The translations under genes and the position numbers were made by a program. A DNA stretch of 20,727 bases from positions 1-20,727 of the forward strand of contig DASXRQ010000169.1 in NCBI GenBank assembly GCA_036506495.1, read 5' to 3'. Source of the stretch: DASXRC01 sp036506495 (GTDB taxonomy: Bacteria; Actinomycetota; Actinomycetes; Mycobacteriales; Micromonosporaceae). The notes under the pieces are model-generated. The model did not search any database. It was not told where the DNA came from and saw nothing but the letters and a program-made list of their open reading frames with translations. Positions 1-7,268 of the stretch are shown one piece after another. Position 1 is the stretch's first letter; each line of letters begins with the position of its first letter.

Positions 1-1409
1 GGCTCCGCGACAAGTACGAAGCCCATCACGGCGCCAAGTACACGGATGACGCCATCGTGAGCGCGGTCCGCCTGGCGGACCGCTACATCAACGACCGGTT
101 CCTGCCCGACAAGGCGATCGACGTCATCGACGAGGCGGGCGCGTGCGCGCGCCTGTCGGTCTCGGCCATTCCGACCGAGGTGCGGGAGCTGGAGAAGCAG
201 GTCGAGGAGGTCGCGAAGGAGAAGGAGGCGGCGATCCAGCAGCAGGAGTTCGAGAAGGCCGCCCGGATCCGCGACAAGGAGAAGGAGTTCCGCGCGAAGC
301 TCCGCGACCTGAAGAAGAACTGGACCGACATCAAGCACGAGACCCAGGCGACCGTGGATGCCGATCTGATCGGCACCGTGATCGCGCGCATGACCGGCAT
401 CCCCATCGCCCGGATCGAGGAGAAGGAATCGGAGAAGCTCCTTCGCATGGAGGAGGAGATCCGGAAGTCGATCGTGGGCCAGGACGAGGCGGTCGCCGCG
501 GTGTCCCGGGCCATCCGCCGGAACCGGGCCGGGCTGCGTGATCCGCGCCGCCCGATCGGCTCGTTCATCTTCCTCGGCCCGACCGGCGTCGGGAAGACCG
601 AGCTGGCCAAGGCGCTCGCGGCGGCCTTGTTCGACACCGAGGACAACATGATCCGGCTGGATATGAGCGAGTACCAGGAGCGGCACACGGTCAGCCGGCT
701 CGTGGGCGCGCCGCCCGGTTACGTCGGGTACGAAGAGGGCGGGCAGCTGACCGAGGCAGTGCGGCGCAAGCCGTACTCGGTCGTCCTCTTCGACGAGATC
801 GAGAAGGCGCACGCCGACGTGTTCAACGTGCTCCTCCAGGTGCTCGACGATGGCCGGGTCACGGACGCGCAGGGCCGCACGGTGGACTTCCGCAACACCG
901 TGCTCATCATGACCTCCAACATCGGGGCGCCGTTCCTGCTGGAGGGGATCACGAGCGGCGCCGGTGGCGGCGAGATCGACCCCGAGGCGCGGGACCGGGT
1001 GATGGCGGAGCTGCGGGCACACTTCAGGCCGGAGTTCCTCAACCGGATCGACGACATCGTGCTGTTCCGCCGCCTGACCCTCCCGCAGATCGAGCGCATC
1101 GTCGAGCTGCAGTTCGCGCAGCTGCGGAACCGACTCGCCGAGCGTGGCTACCGGCTTGAGCTCACCGACCAGGCCCGCCGGCGCGTCGCGGAGCACGGCT
1201 TTGACCCCGTGTACGGCGCGCGACCGTTGCGCCGGTACATCTCGCACGAGGTTGAGACAAGCATCGGCCGCGCGCTCCTGTCCGGCGAACTGCCCGAGGG
1301 CGCCACCGTCCGCGTCGACACCTCCGACGGTGATCTGGTCGTCACGTACGAACGGGTCGCCGCCGGCGAACCCGAGCGGGAGGCCGCGGCGAGGCGGGCA
1401 TCGACGTGA
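1..1409 (+). CDS. Clp/Hsp100 AAA+ ATPase (ClpC-type middle domain), C-terminal part; 5' end outside window
   Basis: The frame is open from base 3, so the gene begins upstream; only the end of the first ATPase domain, the middle domain and the second ATPase domain are present. The protein would be a hexameric cytosolic unfoldase or disaggregase that uses ATP to pull polypeptides through its pore. Visible features are the ClpC/ClpB signature RFLPDKAIDVIDEAG, a short charged coiled-coil middle segment with a UVR-like stretch (EFEKAARIRDKEKEF, about bases 249-293), Walker A GPTGVGKT (from base 576), Walker B VVLFDEIEKAH (about 781-813), pore-loop GYVGYEEGG, sensor TSNIG, arginine-finger region FRPEFLNRIDD and a ClpB_D2-small C-terminal domain. 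The short middle domain is ClpC-like, but the segment after TSNIG has no [LIV]G[FL] tripeptide for docking to ClpP and resembles ClpB there. The stop overlaps the start of the thioredoxin gene. Family membership is certain; the ClpC versus ClpB-like role is not. Confidence 0.93.
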   Translation, partial: LRDKYEAHHGAKYTDDAIVSAVRLADRYINDRFLPDKAIDVIDEAGACARLSVSAIPTEVRELEKQVEEVAKEKEAAIQQQEFEKAARIRDKEKEFRAKLRDLKKNWTDIKHETQATVDADLIGTVIARMTGIPIARIEEKESEKLLRMEEEIRKSIVGQDEAVAAVSRAIRRNRAGLRDPRRPIGSFIFLGPTGVGKTELAKALAAALFDTEDNMIRLDMSEYQERHTVSRLVGAPPGYVGYEEGGQLTEAVRRKPYSVVLFDEIEKAHADVFNVLLQVLDDGRVTDAQGRTVDFRNTVLIMTSNIGAPFLLEGITSGAGGGEIDPEARDRVMAELRAHFRPEFLNRIDDIVLFRRLTLPQIERIVELQFAQLRNRLAERGYRLELTDQARRRVAEHGFDPVYGARPLRRYISHEVETSIGRALLSGELPEGATVRVDTSDGDLVVTYERVAAGEPEREAAARRAST

Positions 1410-1879
1410 CCGAAGTCTCCGGTGTGGACGGTCGGTCCGACACCGTACGGTGCCCCACCTGCGGCCGGTTGAACCGGGTGCGCGCCACGGCCGTCGGCGT
1501 GCCACGGTGCGCCGCCTGTGCCACCGCGCTGCCATGGGTCACGACGGCGGACGACCGCGACTTCGGTTCGGTCGTCGCCGAGGCATCACTGCCGGTGCTC
1601 CTGGACCTGTGGGCGCCGTGGTGCGGACCGTGCCGGGTGGTGGCGCCCGGCGTGGAGCGCGCCGCCCGCGAGTTCGCCGGCCGGCTCAAGGCGGTGAAGG
1701 TCGACGTCGACGAGGCGCCCGGCGTCGCCGCGCGCTACCAGGCGCAGTCGATTCCCACGGTGTTGCTGCTCGACGCCGGCCGGGAGGAGGCTCGCCAGGT
1801 CGGCGCCGTGCCGCCGGATCGCCTGGTCGAGTGGCTCAAGATCGTGCTCAACCGGACCGAGCGGCCTCGTCCGTCGTGA
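1406..1879 (+). CDS. Thioredoxin with N-terminal zinc ribbon (TrxC/thioredoxin-2 type)
   Basis: This is a 157-residue thiol-disulfide oxidoreductase that should reduce disulfides in cytosolic proteins. The N-terminus carries two CxxC pairs (C16/C19 and C35/C38) forming a likely zinc ribbon, as in E. coli thioredoxin 2. The thioredoxin fold follows, with active site WCGPC (C73, C76) and cis-proline in SIPT (P117). No signal peptide is seen. The GTG start at 1406 overlaps the Clp ATPase stop in a GTGA, and a GGCGGG-like ribosome site lies just upstream, so the two genes are almost certainly translated from one mRNA. The pairing suggests the thioredoxin handles oxidised or misfolded clients of the chaperone; that link is inferred. 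The downstream HtrA gene converges on it. Confidence 0.95.
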   Translation: MTEVSGVDGRSDTVRCPTCGRLNRVRATAVGVPRCAACATALPWVTTADDRDFGSVVAEASLPVLLDLWAPWCGPCRVVAPGVERAAREFAGRLKAVKVDVDEAPGVAARYQAQSIPTVLLLDAGREEARQVGAVPPDRLVEWLKIVLNRTERPRPS

Positions 1880-1895
1880 GGCTGCGCCCTGACGC

Positions 1896-1917
1896 CTGGT
1901 CGACTCCTAGTCGCCAG
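1896..1917. terminator. Possible bidirectional terminator hairpin between thioredoxin and HtrA genes
   Basis: CTGGTCGACT and AGTCGCCAG can pair as a short stem with one bulged T and a three-base loop, in the 27-bp gap between two convergent genes. It contains the HtrA stop codon (TAG on the minus strand). There is no T-run, which is common in high-GC actinobacteria. The stem is modest, so this is tentative. Confidence 0.35.
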
Positions 1918-2761
1918 TCAGCTGCGCGACGACGGTCTTCACGGTGTCGATCGGGATGGCGAAGCCGACGCCGATGTTGCCGGAGTTCTGGCCCGTGGTG
2001 GCGATGGCGACGTTGATGCCGATGACCCGGCCGCTCGCGTCGACTAGCGGGCCGCCGGAGCTGCCAGCGTTGATGGCCGCGTCGGTCTGGATGAGGTTGG
2101 TCTGGCCGAGGTTGGACGAGTCGACCGTGCGGTTGACCGCCGACACGATTCCGGCGGTGACCGTGCCCTCCAGGCCGAGCGGGCTGCCGAACGCGAGCAC
2201 CGTGTCCCCGACGTGGACGTTCGCGCTCGCGCCGAGCGGGGCCGGCGTCAGCCCGGAGACGCCCCGAGCCCGGATGACGGCCAGATCGTGGCTCGCATCG
2301 GTGCCCACAACGGTCGCGTCGGCCGTGGATCCGTTGGCGAACTGGACGCGGATCGACCCGCCCGAGTCGACGACGTGGGCGTTGGTCAGGATCAGGCCGT
2401 CTGCGCTGAGGATGACGCCGGATCCTTCGACGTCCTGCGCGCCGGAGACGAAGATCGACACCACGCTCGGCGACACGGCCGCGGCGATCTCCGCGGTGGT
2501 CAGCCCGTTCGCGGCCGCGACCTGGACGGCGCTCGTCGTCGCCCCCACCGCGGATGGCGTGTCGGTGGCCCGCCCGCCGACCAGCCCACCGGCGGTGCCG
2601 CTGGCGAGGGCGAGTACGGCCGCCGCCGCGAGGGTCAGGACACGTCGGCCCCGACGCTGCGGCGCCACTGGCGGCGGTGGCGGCGGTGGCGGCGGTGGCG
2701 GCGGCCAGGCCGGCGAGCCGTCGGTCTGTTGTGGACTGTTGGTGACGGTCATCGTGGTCAT
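1907..2761 (-). CDS. Membrane-anchored trypsin-like serine protease, HtrA/DegP family without PDZ domain
   Basis: The protein is 284 residues from the ATG at 2761. It has a short cytoplasmic tail containing twelve consecutive prolines (residues 20-31), basic residues QRRGRR, one transmembrane helix (about 41-63), then an extracytoplasmic trypsin-like domain. The triad is H129 (TNAHVV), D159 (SHDLAVI) and S235 (NAGSSGGPL). Mycobacterial and streptomycete HtrA/PepD proteins have the same anchored layout, usually followed by a PDZ domain, but this protein ends right after the protease domain (IPIDTVKTVVAQLTGD). A role in envelope protein quality control is expected from the family. The start is uncertain: there is no clear ribosome site, an ATG lies at 2752 and a GTG at 2815. 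It lies 78 bp downstream of lutC on the same strand with no strong hairpin between, so read-through is possible. Confidence 0.92.
   Translation of the reverse strand: MTTMTVTNSPQQTDGSPAWPPPPPPPPPPPPVAPQRRGRRVLTLAAAAVLALASGTAGGLVGGRATDTPSAVGATTSAVQVAAANGLTTAEIAAAVSPSVVSIFVSGAQDVEGSGVILSADGLILTNAHVVDSGGSIRVQFANGSTADATVVGTDASHDLAVIRARGVSGLTPAPLGASANVHVGDTVLAFGSPLGLEGTVTAGIVSAVNRTVDSSNLGQTNLIQTDAAINAGSSGGPLVDASGRVIGINVAIATTGQNSGNIGVGFAIPIDTVKTVVAQLTGD
2669..2704. repeat. Perfect 9-bp tandem repeat (four units) encoding a polyproline tract
   Basis: The unit TGGCGGCGG is repeated four times without mismatch. Read on the minus strand it gives CCGCCGCCA x4, twelve prolines in the cytoplasmic tail of the HtrA-like protease. 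The identical codon order in each unit points to expansion by slippage, and units are multiples of three, so copy-number change would keep the frame. Confidence 0.95.
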
Positions 2762-2839
2762 GCGTCTACGGTGGACCGCCGAGTTGTTGGTGGCCTGAGG
2801 TGCCGCTGTGAACACTCTGTACGGCCGCGCCCGACGTCG

Positions 2840-3505
2840 TCAGCCCACGATGACGACGTCGAGCCGGCGCGGGCCGTGCACGCCCTCGACCCGGTTGAGC
2901 TCGATGTCGCTGGTCGCGGACGGCCCGGAGATCAGCGTGAGCGGGCGCCTGGGTTCGGCGAGCCGGGCCAACCCGGCGGGTACCGACGGTGCGATCTGGT
3001 CCGCGCGGACCACGCAGACGTGGTGGTCGGGCACGAGCGTGAGCGCGCGCCGGCCCTGAGCCGGCCCGGCGTCGAGAATGATCGTGCCGGTCTCCGCGAT
3101 CGCCACCGCACAGCCGGTCAGCACGCTCACCCCGGCCGCGTCGAGGTCGGCCACCGACAGGGGCTCGGCCCCCGTGTCCCTCCGGTTCTCGCCGTGGTAC
3201 GCCGAGAGCCACTCGCCGGGCACGTCCTCGGGCATCACGACGAGAGTGGTCGCGGCCAGCGCCCCGCCGACGCTCGCCGGCAGCTCGGCCGGCCCGCAAC
3301 GGCGTACGGTCGCCTTGTAGTCGACCAGCCGGTCCGCGAACAGCGCGACCAGCGTCCCGTCTCCCAACTTCGTCGAAGTTGGGGCGCTGGCCGCCGCTTG
3401 ACCCCCCAACTTCGACGAAGTTGCGGAGGGGGCGTCGCCGGGAGCGGCGGGGGCGTCGCCCAGCGCCGCGCGGATCCGGGCCATGATCTCCTCGCGCGCG
3501 CTCAT
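2840..3505 (-). CDS. lutC: Lactate utilization protein C (LUD domain)
   Basis: The 221-residue protein is the third subunit of the LutABC complex, which oxidises L-lactate to pyruvate in the cytosol. The LUD domain is recognisable from VAIAETGTIILDAG followed by RRALTLVPDHHVCVV and the C-terminal SGPSATSDIEL. The ATG at 3505 overlaps the lutB stop in ATGA, so the two are translationally coupled. The N-terminal linker (about residues 28-47, SKLGGQAAASAPTSTKLG) is encoded by a 59-bp palindromic repeat that also occurs at 7210-7268, so this stretch looks like a mobile palindrome tolerated in a flexible linker. The LUD core downstream is intact, so the protein is probably functional. Confidence 0.93.
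   Translation of the reverse strand: MSAREEIMARIRAALGDAPAAPGDAPSATSSKLGGQAAASAPTSTKLGDGTLVALFADRLVDYKATVRRCGPAELPASVGGALAATTLVVMPEDVPGEWLSAYHGENRRDTGAEPLSVADLDAAGVSVLTGCAVAIAETGTIILDAGPAQGRRALTLVPDHHVCVVRADQIAPSVPAGLARLAEPRRPLTLISGPSATSDIELNRVEGVHGPRRLDVVIVG
3365..3423. repeat. 59-bp palindromic repeat element, copy 1 (inside lutC)
   Basis: Perfect 20-bp inverted arms (CAACTTCGTCGAAGTTGGGG and its reverse complement) flank a 19-bp GC-rich centre. The outer 17 bases of each arm are themselves a palindrome, CAACTTCG-T-CGAAGTTG. A second copy lies at 7210-7268 with the same length and layout. No transposase is nearby, so it resembles a REP/MITE-like non-autonomous element. Here it is read through in frame as part of lutC. 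Confidence 0.9.
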
Positions 3506-4929
3506 CGCAGGGCCCACCATTCGCGGAAGGTCTGCCGCGGCGGCAGCGGGGCGTTCCGACTGGACGTCCAGGCGGACAGCGGCCACGGCAGGTGGCGTAC
3601 GATCGACCCGCGCTTGCGAGTGGCAAACCGCAGCGGGGCGGTGCCCCGGCGGGCGGCGCGCAGCGCCGCGGCGTACCGACGGCGGTCCCGCATCACCCAC
3701 GAGGCCGCACGCATCGCGGCGCGCTCGCCCGGCGGATGCGGCCCCGACTGTCTCAGGTGGACCAATACCTCGGGGATGTTGATGCGCACCGGGCAGGCGT
3801 CGAAGCACGCCCCGCACAGCGTGGAGGCGTACGGGAGCGAGCGGTTCGCACCCGCGTCCTGCCCGGTCAGCTGTGGCGACAGGATCGCACCGATCGGTCC
3901 CGGGTAGACCGAGCCGTAGGCGTGGCCGCCCACCCGCTCGTAGACCGGGCAGACGTTGAGACACGCGGAGCACCGGATGCAGCGCAGCGCTTGGCGGCCC
4001 ACCCGATCGGCGAGCGTGTCGGTGCGCCCGTTGTCGAGCAGCACGATGTGCACCCGTTGGGGCCCGTCGCCGGGAGTGACGCCGGTCCACATCGACGTAT
4101 ACGGGTTCATCCGCTCGCCGGTCGACGAGCGCGGCAGCAGCTGCAGGAACACCCGCAGGTCCGCGAATGTCGGCAGCAGCTTCTCGATGCCGACCACGGA
4201 GATGAGCGTCTCCGGCAGCGTCAGGCACATCCGGCCGTTGCCCTCGGATTCGACGACGACGAGCGTGCCAGTCTCGGCGATGGCGAAGTTCGCGCCCGAG
4301 ATGCCGACCCGGGCCGACAGGAACTTCGCGCGCAGGTGGCGGCGCGCCGCCTCGGCGAGCGCCGGCGGGTCGTCGGTGAGCTCGGAGAGGTCGACGCCGG
4401 CCATCTTGCGGGCAAAGATGTCCCGGATCTGCGACCGGTTGTAGTGGATCGCCGGCACCAGGATGTGCGACGGGGTGTCGTCGGCGAGCTGCACGATCAG
4501 CTCGGCGAGGTCGGTCTCGACCGCGTCGATTCCCGCCTCGGCGAGCGCCTCGTTGAGGGCGATCTCCTGCGTGGCGATCGACTTGACCTTGACGACCTCG
4601 TGGGATCCGGTCTCGCGTACCAGATCGGTGACGATCGCGCAGGCCTCGGTCGCCTCCCGGGCCCAGTGCACGGTGGCCCCCGCGGCGGTCGCCGCCGCCT
4701 CGAATTGGGCGAGCAACTGCGGCAGCCGCGCGAGCACATCATCCTTGATCGCCGCCCCGGCGACGCGCAGCTCCTCCCAGTCGTCCACTTCGGACACCAC
4801 ACGCAGCCTTTTGTCGCGGATGGTGTGCGTGGCCCTGCGCAGGTTCGCCCGCAGCTGGGTGTCGGCCAGCTCGGGGCGCGCCATGGCGGGGAACGGCCGT
4901 GGCGCGACGATGTGCCCGGTGCCCGTCAT
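3502..4929 (-). CDS. lutB: Lactate utilization protein B (LUD domain and two 4Fe-4S clusters)
   Basis: The protein is 475 residues. An N-terminal LUD domain (with NFAIAETGTLVVVESEGNGRMCLTLPE) is followed by two ferredoxin-type clusters, CIRCSACLNVCPVY (about residue 315) and CGACFDACPVRINIP (about residue 370), then a C-terminal helical tail. This is the standard LutB/YkgF layout; it is the electron-transfer subunit of the cytosolic LutABC lactate oxidase. The ATG at 4929 was chosen because it overlaps the lutA stop (ATGA) and has GGGAGG upstream; the frame stays open far upstream of it but only as a shadow of lutA. Its own stop overlaps the lutC start. Confidence 0.96.
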   Translation of the reverse strand: MTGTGHIVAPRPFPAMARPELADTQLRANLRRATHTIRDKRLRVVSEVDDWEELRVAGAAIKDDVLARLPQLLAQFEAAATAAGATVHWAREATEACAIVTDLVRETGSHEVVKVKSIATQEIALNEALAEAGIDAVETDLAELIVQLADDTPSHILVPAIHYNRSQIRDIFARKMAGVDLSELTDDPPALAEAARRHLRAKFLSARVGISGANFAIAETGTLVVVESEGNGRMCLTLPETLISVVGIEKLLPTFADLRVFLQLLPRSSTGERMNPYTSMWTGVTPGDGPQRVHIVLLDNGRTDTLADRVGRQALRCIRCSACLNVCPVYERVGGHAYGSVYPGPIGAILSPQLTGQDAGANRSLPYASTLCGACFDACPVRINIPEVLVHLRQSGPHPPGERAAMRAASWVMRDRRRYAAALRAARRGTAPLRFATRKRGSIVRHLPWPLSAWTSSRNAPLPPRQTFREWWALR

Positions 4930-5636
4930 CGAACTCCCTCCCCGGACGCGAGGATCTTCGCGTAGTGGATGGCGCGCACGGGCGCACCGTGGCGGGACAG
5001 GCCGCCCCCGATGTGCACAAGGCACGAGTTGTCGACCGCGGCGACGTACTCCGCGTCGGTGCCCAGGATCGCGGCGCACTTGTCGGCGAGCATCGCCCCG
5101 GATACGCCAGGGTTCTTGACCGCGAACGTGCCGCCGAAGCCGCAGCACTCCTCGGCGCCCGGCAGCTCGACCAGGTCGAGGCCCTTCACCGCCCTCAGCA
5201 GGCGCAGCGGCCGGTCGCCCAGCCGCAGCAGTCGCAGTCCGTGACACGTCGGGTGGTAGGTCACTCGGTGCGGGAACTCCGCGCCGACGTCGGTCACGCC
5301 GAGCACGTCGACGAGGAGCTCCGATAGCTCGTAGGTACGCGACGCGACGTCTGCGGCCTGCGGCCACAGGCTCGGGTACGACTCGCGGACCATCGCGACG
5401 CACGATCCGGACGGCGCGACCACGGCCTCGTACGCCGCGAACGTCTCCGCGAAGCGGCGCACCAGCGGCAGCGCCTCGTCCCGGTAGCCGGTGTTGGCGT
5501 GCATCTGCCCGCAGCAGGTCTGTTCGTCGGGGAACTCGACGGTGTGGCCCAGGCGCTCGAGGAGTCGCACCACGGCCCTGCCGGTGTCGGGGAACATCAG
5601 GTCGTTGACGCACGTGATGAACAGGGCGATCCGCAT
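4926..5636 (-). CDS. lutA: Lactate utilization protein A (CCG-domain Fe-S protein)
   Basis: The protein is 236 residues with two cysteine-rich CCG modules: C9 with TCCGQM (C41-C42) and C79, then C131 with ECCGFGG (C164-C165). This pair of modules is typical of LutA/YkgE and related to the heterodisulfide-reductase/GlpC cysteine-rich domain, which holds an iron-sulfur centre. It is the first gene of the lutABC operon, with lutB overlapping by 4 bp. Only a weak GGTGAG ribosome site precedes the ATG. A MocR-type regulator is divergent about 120 bp away and is a candidate controller, although LutR in Bacillus is of the FadR type. Confidence 0.95.
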   Translation of the reverse strand: MRIALFITCVNDLMFPDTGRAVVRLLERLGHTVEFPDEQTCCGQMHANTGYRDEALPLVRRFAETFAAYEAVVAPSGSCVAMVRESYPSLWPQAADVASRTYELSELLVDVLGVTDVGAEFPHRVTYHPTCHGLRLLRLGDRPLRLLRAVKGLDLVELPGAEECCGFGGTFAVKNPGVSGAMLADKCAAILGTDAEYVAAVDNSCLVHIGGGLSRHGAPVRAIHYAKILASGEGVR

Positions 5637-5758
5637 GGCTCACCGGTCCGCGTCGTGGTCGGGGGTTTCAGCGTATGCATCCGCGGCCATCTGTGCAGCG
5701 CCGCGCACGCGCGCACGGGGCGGAAGAGGCGAATAGCCCACGCTGTATGGTCGCCGGT
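5637..5758. promoter_or_regulatory. Divergent promoter region lutA / mocR-type gene with GTATGG direct repeats
   Basis: This gap must hold the promoters of both divergent genes. Two exact GTATGG hexamers begin at 5745 and 5757, 12 bp apart and running into the regulator's start codon, and a GTATGC occurs at 5672. Direct repeats spaced by about a helical turn are typical MocR/PdxR/GabR targets, so autoregulation is plausible. No firm -35/-10 pair can be named. Confidence 0.4.
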
Positions 5759-7186
5759 ATGGACGACTCGTGGGCCACTTTCGGGACGGACCTCCACCTC
5801 GACCTGACCGGCTCGCGGATCAGCGCGGCGCTCGAGCGGTCGCTACGGGACGCGGTACGCACCGGGCGGCTCACGCCGGGAACCCGGCTCCCCTCGTCCC
5901 GCTCGCTCGCCGGGGACCTCGGCATCGCCCGGAACACGGTCGCGGACGCGTACGGGCAGCTCGTCGCCGAGGGCTGGCTCGACGCCCGGCGCGGCTCCGG
6001 CACGCGGGTGGCCGACCGGGTCACGCGCGCCGCGCCGGCGCCCCAGCCGACCGCCAAGCCCGCGCCGATCGCGTACGACCTGCGGCCGGGCTCGCCGGAC
6101 CTGTCGGCATTCCCCCGGTCGGCGTGGCTGTCCGCCGCGCGCCGGGCGCTGGCGACCGCGCCGAGCGAGGCGCTCGGCTACGGCGACCGCCGGGGGCGCC
6201 GGGAGTTGCGCCGCGCGCTCGCCGCGTACCTCGGTCGTGCCCGCGGCGTGCACGCCGACCCGAGCCGCGTGTTTATCTGCACCGGGGCGACCCAGGCGGT
6301 CAGCCTGCTGTGCGCGGCCCTGCGCGCCGGCGGCGCCAGCACGCTCGCGCTGGAGTCGCCCGGCTTCCGCGTCTTCCCCGACGTCGTGGCGGCGGCCGGG
6401 CTCGCGGTGGCGCCGTTGACCGTCGACGGCGGTGGCGCCGACATCGGCGAGCTGCACGTGTCTGGCGCGGACGCCGTGCTGCTGGCGCCTGCGCACCAGT
6501 TCCCGACCGGCGTCGCCCTCTCCCCCGGGCGCCGCGCCGCGGCGGTCGATTGGGCCCGCAATAGCGGCGGTGTGGTCATCGAGGACGACTACGACGCCGA
6601 GTTCCGCTACGACCGCCAACCGGTCGGCGCGCTGCAGGGGCTCGATCCGGAGAGCGTGGTCTACGTGGGCACGGCGAGCAAGAGCCTCGCCCCCGGTCTG
6701 CGGCTCGGCTGGATGGTGCTGCCGAGCTGGCTGGTCGAGCCGGTCACGACCGCGAAGGAGGCCGCCGACCTGCAGACGGGCACGTTCGAGCAGCTGGTGC
6801 TCGCGGAGTTCATCGAGTCGGGGGCGTTCGACCGGCACGTACGGGGCAGCCGGCTGCGCTACCGGCGCCGACGCGACCGCCTGGTCGCCACGCTCGCCGA
6901 CCGCGTCCCACGCGTACGGGTCTCGGGAATCGCGGCCGGCCTGCACGCGCTGCTGAGGCTGCCCGGCGGCCTGCGCGCGGGGGACGAGCAGGCCATCGTC
7001 GACTGGGCGGGCGCCCGCGGGCTCGCGCTATGGGGCCTGAACGGCTGCCGGCTCGTGCCGGAGGACGACGCACCCGCGGCACTCGTCGTCGGTTACGGAA
7101 CCCCGCCCGACCATGCGTACGCGGGCGCGCTCGATGCGCTCTGCGACATCCTCAGCCAGCCCTCGACGAGGTTCCGGAGGCACTGA
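5759..7186 (+). CDS. MocR/PdxR-type transcriptional regulator (GntR DNA-binding domain fused to PLP aminotransferase-like domain)
   Basis: The protein is 475 residues from the ATG at 5759. The N-terminal winged helix-turn-helix is of GntR type (PGTRLPSSRSLAGDLGIARNTVADAYGQLVAEGWLDARRGSGTRV, about residues 38-85). A fold-type I aminotransferase domain follows, with YGDRRGRRELRRAL, the pyridoxal-phosphate binding region VVIEDDYDAEFRYDR and Schiff-base lysine K308 in GTASKSLAPGLRLGW. Such proteins sense pyridoxal phosphate or an amino-compound adduct and control vitamin B6, GABA, taurine or transport genes. It is divergent from lutA and convergent with the MFS exporter. An alternative ATG at 5747 adds four residues; neither start has a convincing ribosome site, so leaderless translation is possible. 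Confidence 0.94.
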   Translation: MDDSWATFGTDLHLDLTGSRISAALERSLRDAVRTGRLTPGTRLPSSRSLAGDLGIARNTVADAYGQLVAEGWLDARRGSGTRVADRVTRAAPAPQPTAKPAPIAYDLRPGSPDLSAFPRSAWLSAARRALATAPSEALGYGDRRGRRELRRALAAYLGRARGVHADPSRVFICTGATQAVSLLCAALRAGGASTLALESPGFRVFPDVVAAAGLAVAPLTVDGGGADIGELHVSGADAVLLAPAHQFPTGVALSPGRRAAAVDWARNSGGVVIEDDYDAEFRYDRQPVGALQGLDPESVVYVGTASKSLAPGLRLGWMVLPSWLVEPVTTAKEAADLQTGTFEQLVLAEFIESGAFDRHVRGSRLRYRRRRDRLVATLADRVPRVRVSGIAAGLHALLRLPGGLRAGDEQAIVDWAGARGLALWGLNGCRLVPEDDAPAALVVGYGTPPDHAYAGALDALCDILSQPSTRFRRH

Positions 7187-7209
7187 CACTGACCCCGGCG
7201 TCCTCACCC

Positions 7210-7268
7210 GAACTTCGTCGGAGTTGGGGTAATGGGCGGCGCCTAACCCCCCAACTCCGACGAAGTTG
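7210..7268. repeat. 59-bp palindromic repeat element, copy 2 (mocR-MFS convergent junction)
   Basis: This copy has the same 59-bp architecture as 3365-3423: 20-bp arms around a 19-bp centre. The arms differ from copy 1 at one matched pair, A to G at base 12 of the left arm and T to C at its partner, so pairing is preserved; only the outermost base pair is lost. It fills the gap between two convergent genes, contains the exporter's TAG stop, and could act as a bidirectional transcription terminator. Confidence 0.9.

Noticed and set aside
2213..3907. 564-codon open frame on the plus strand across HtrA and lutC
   Set aside because: It is antisense to two recognisable genes, crosses their boundary, and has no ribosome site or domain.
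3365..7268. CRISPR or transposon flanked by the two 59-bp repeats
   Set aside because: There are only two copies, each an internal hairpin, and the DNA between them encodes intact housekeeping-type genes with no transposase or cas gene.
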